Shown piece by piece: positions 6,622 through 7,286 of a stretch of DNA of 7,286 nucleotides. Below the pieces are notes generated by a model, which did not search any database, had not been told where the DNA came from, and saw only the letters and a list, made by a program, of their open reading frames with translations. Position numbers and translations under genes: made by a program. Position 1 is the stretch's first letter, and each line of letters begins with the position of its first letter. Source of the stretch: Candidatus Sulfotelmatobacter sp. (GTDB taxonomy: Bacteria > Acidobacteriota > Terriglobia > Terriglobales > Acidobacteriaceae); assembly GCA_030037575.1 (NCBI GenBank), contig JASHRB010000016.1, forward strand, positions 1 through 7,286. Direction: 5' to 3'.

Positions 6622-6646
6622 CCTGTTCGCCGGGCACGACCCTGAA

Positions 6647-6838
6647 CTAATTCGTCAGGTTGTAAATCAAGCCGTAAGGATCTTTTCCATAGCACCTGGG
6701 AAAATCCGGCTGGTCCTTGACGATCTCACAGTCGGCTTTCACCAGCCGCAGCTTAGCCCCCCGCACCGCTACGCCACCAAGGCGGCCGCAACATGCCGCA
6801 AGGCTGAACCGGGGTAGTATGATCAAAGCATCCTCCGG
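6647..6838 (-). pseudogene. relic of a VOC-family (glyoxalase/dioxygenase-like) gene, C-terminal part
   Basis: Between an in-frame TAG at 6841-6839 and the stop TAG at 6649-6647, the minus strand encodes 63 residues. Their second half, [21 protein letters not shown] followed by PYGLIYNLTN, has the shape of the last strand of a VOC domain (the usual ending is xDPDGxxxE/N). Just upstream in another frame the sequence reads [11 protein letters not shown] and then a stop, like the helix that precedes that strand (HVxxxxxxLxARGxKL). This suggests a frameshift near 6770-6790. The N-terminal half of a VOC protein (about 120-130 residues in full) is absent; nuoB and its -10 element begin there instead. 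The relic is probably not expressed. Assignment rests on pattern recall; a real small peptide cannot be excluded. Confidence 0.5.
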
Positions 6839-6839
6839 C

Positions 6840-6858
6840 TATAATACTCGGCTGAGGA
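6840..6858 (+). promoter_or_regulatory. -10 element and ribosome binding site of nuoB
   Basis: A perfect TATAAT at 6840-6845 is followed by AGGA (6855-6858), eight bases before the ATG at 6867. Transcription starting about seven bases after the -10 would leave a leader of roughly 15 bases that includes the ribosome binding site. No convincing -35 lies 16-18 bases upstream of the -10. Confidence 0.5.
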
Positions 6859-6866
6859 TCACCCCG

Positions 6867-7286
6867 ATGGGCTGGCTGCAAAATAAATTCGAGAAGAATT
6901 TCCTCATCACCACGGTGGATTACGTTTTCAACTGGGCACGCAAATCCGCCGTTTGGCCGATGACATTCGGTCTGGCTTGCTGTGCCATTGAAATGATCGC
7001 CTCATCCACGGCGCGCTTTGACATCGCACGTTTCGGCTCGGAAGTGTTTCGTCCCAGTCCGCGGCAAAGCGATCTGATGATTGTTGCCGGTACCGTAACC
7101 TTGAAGATGGCCCCGGTGGTGAAGCGGATTTATGACCAGATGCCCGATCCGAAGTGGGTGATCTCCATGGGCGCGTGCTCATCGGTCGGCGGCCCATTTA
7201 ACACTTATGCGGTGTTGCAGGGCGTCGATAAAATCGTCCCCACGGATGTTTACGTCACCGGATGCCCGCCGCGTCCGGAAAATCTT
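6867..7286 (+). CDS. nuoB: NADH-quinone oxidoreductase subunit B, first 140 codons
   Basis: NuoB is the peripheral-arm subunit of respiratory complex I that carries iron-sulfur cluster N2, the last electron carrier before quinone. The expected ligands are all present: tandem Cys38-Cys39 in [12 protein letters not shown], Cys104 in [21 protein letters not shown], and Cys133 in [29 protein letters not shown] (about 55-76) is the other strongly conserved block. The position before GCPPRPE is Thr where Pro is more usual. The start follows AGGA at 6855-6858; the gene runs off the right edge, lacking some 20-50 residues. The usual partner nuoA is not upstream, so nuoB appears to be the first gene of its transcript. 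Confidence 0.97.
   Translation, partial: MGWLQNKFEKNFLITTVDYVFNWARKSAVWPMTFGLACCAIEMIASSTARFDIARFGSEVFRPSPRQSDLMIVAGTVTLKMAPVVKRIYDQMPDPKWVISMGACSSVGGPFNTYAVLQGVDKIVPTDVYVTGCPPRPENL

Overview
This 7.3 kb window looks like ordinary chromosomal sequence from a moderately GC-rich bacterium. The gene families and protein style (long TPR lipoprotein, short zinc-ribbon protein ending in DELGIG, GT39-like membrane protein, NuoB with the GxxS/GG...GCPPRPE signature) fit an Acidobacteriota member of the Terriglobia/Koribacter type. That placement is inferred from family resemblance, not computed. No phage, insertion sequence, CRISPR, rRNA or tRNA was seen.

Layout from left to right: (1) 1-2008, minus strand: the N-terminal 669 codons of a TPR-repeat lipoprotein that runs off the left edge. 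(2) 2009-2325: a gap with no supported gene, containing the ribosome binding site and a 12-base palindrome in front of the TPR gene. (3) 2326-4136, minus strand: a probable operon of a 54-residue zinc-ribbon protein, a 482-residue APC-superfamily amino acid permease joined to it by an overlapping TAATG, and a 54-codon possible small ORF after the permease stop. (4) 4258-5291, plus strand: a 69-residue unknown protein with a GTG start, then a strong hairpin that begins at its stop codon, then a 249-residue SAM-dependent methyltransferase that seems to have a leaderless start. (5) 5288-6583, minus strand: a 431-residue GT39/ArnT-like membrane glycosyltransferase whose stop codon overlaps that of the methyltransferase. 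(6) 6647-6838, minus strand: the decayed C-terminal end of a VOC (glyoxalase-like) gene. (7) 6867-7286, plus strand: the first 140 codons of nuoB, the complex I subunit that holds cluster N2, running off the right edge.

The genes do not form one pathway. The only tight functional hints are the translational coupling of the zinc-ribbon protein with the permease and the likely start of a nuo operon at the right end, which lacks nuoA directly upstream. I found no convincing new multi-gene system. The points most worth a second look are the two small uncharacterised ORFs, the hairpin at 4465-4502, the apparent lack of Shine-Dalgarno sequences in several genes, and the VOC relic next to the nuoB promoter.
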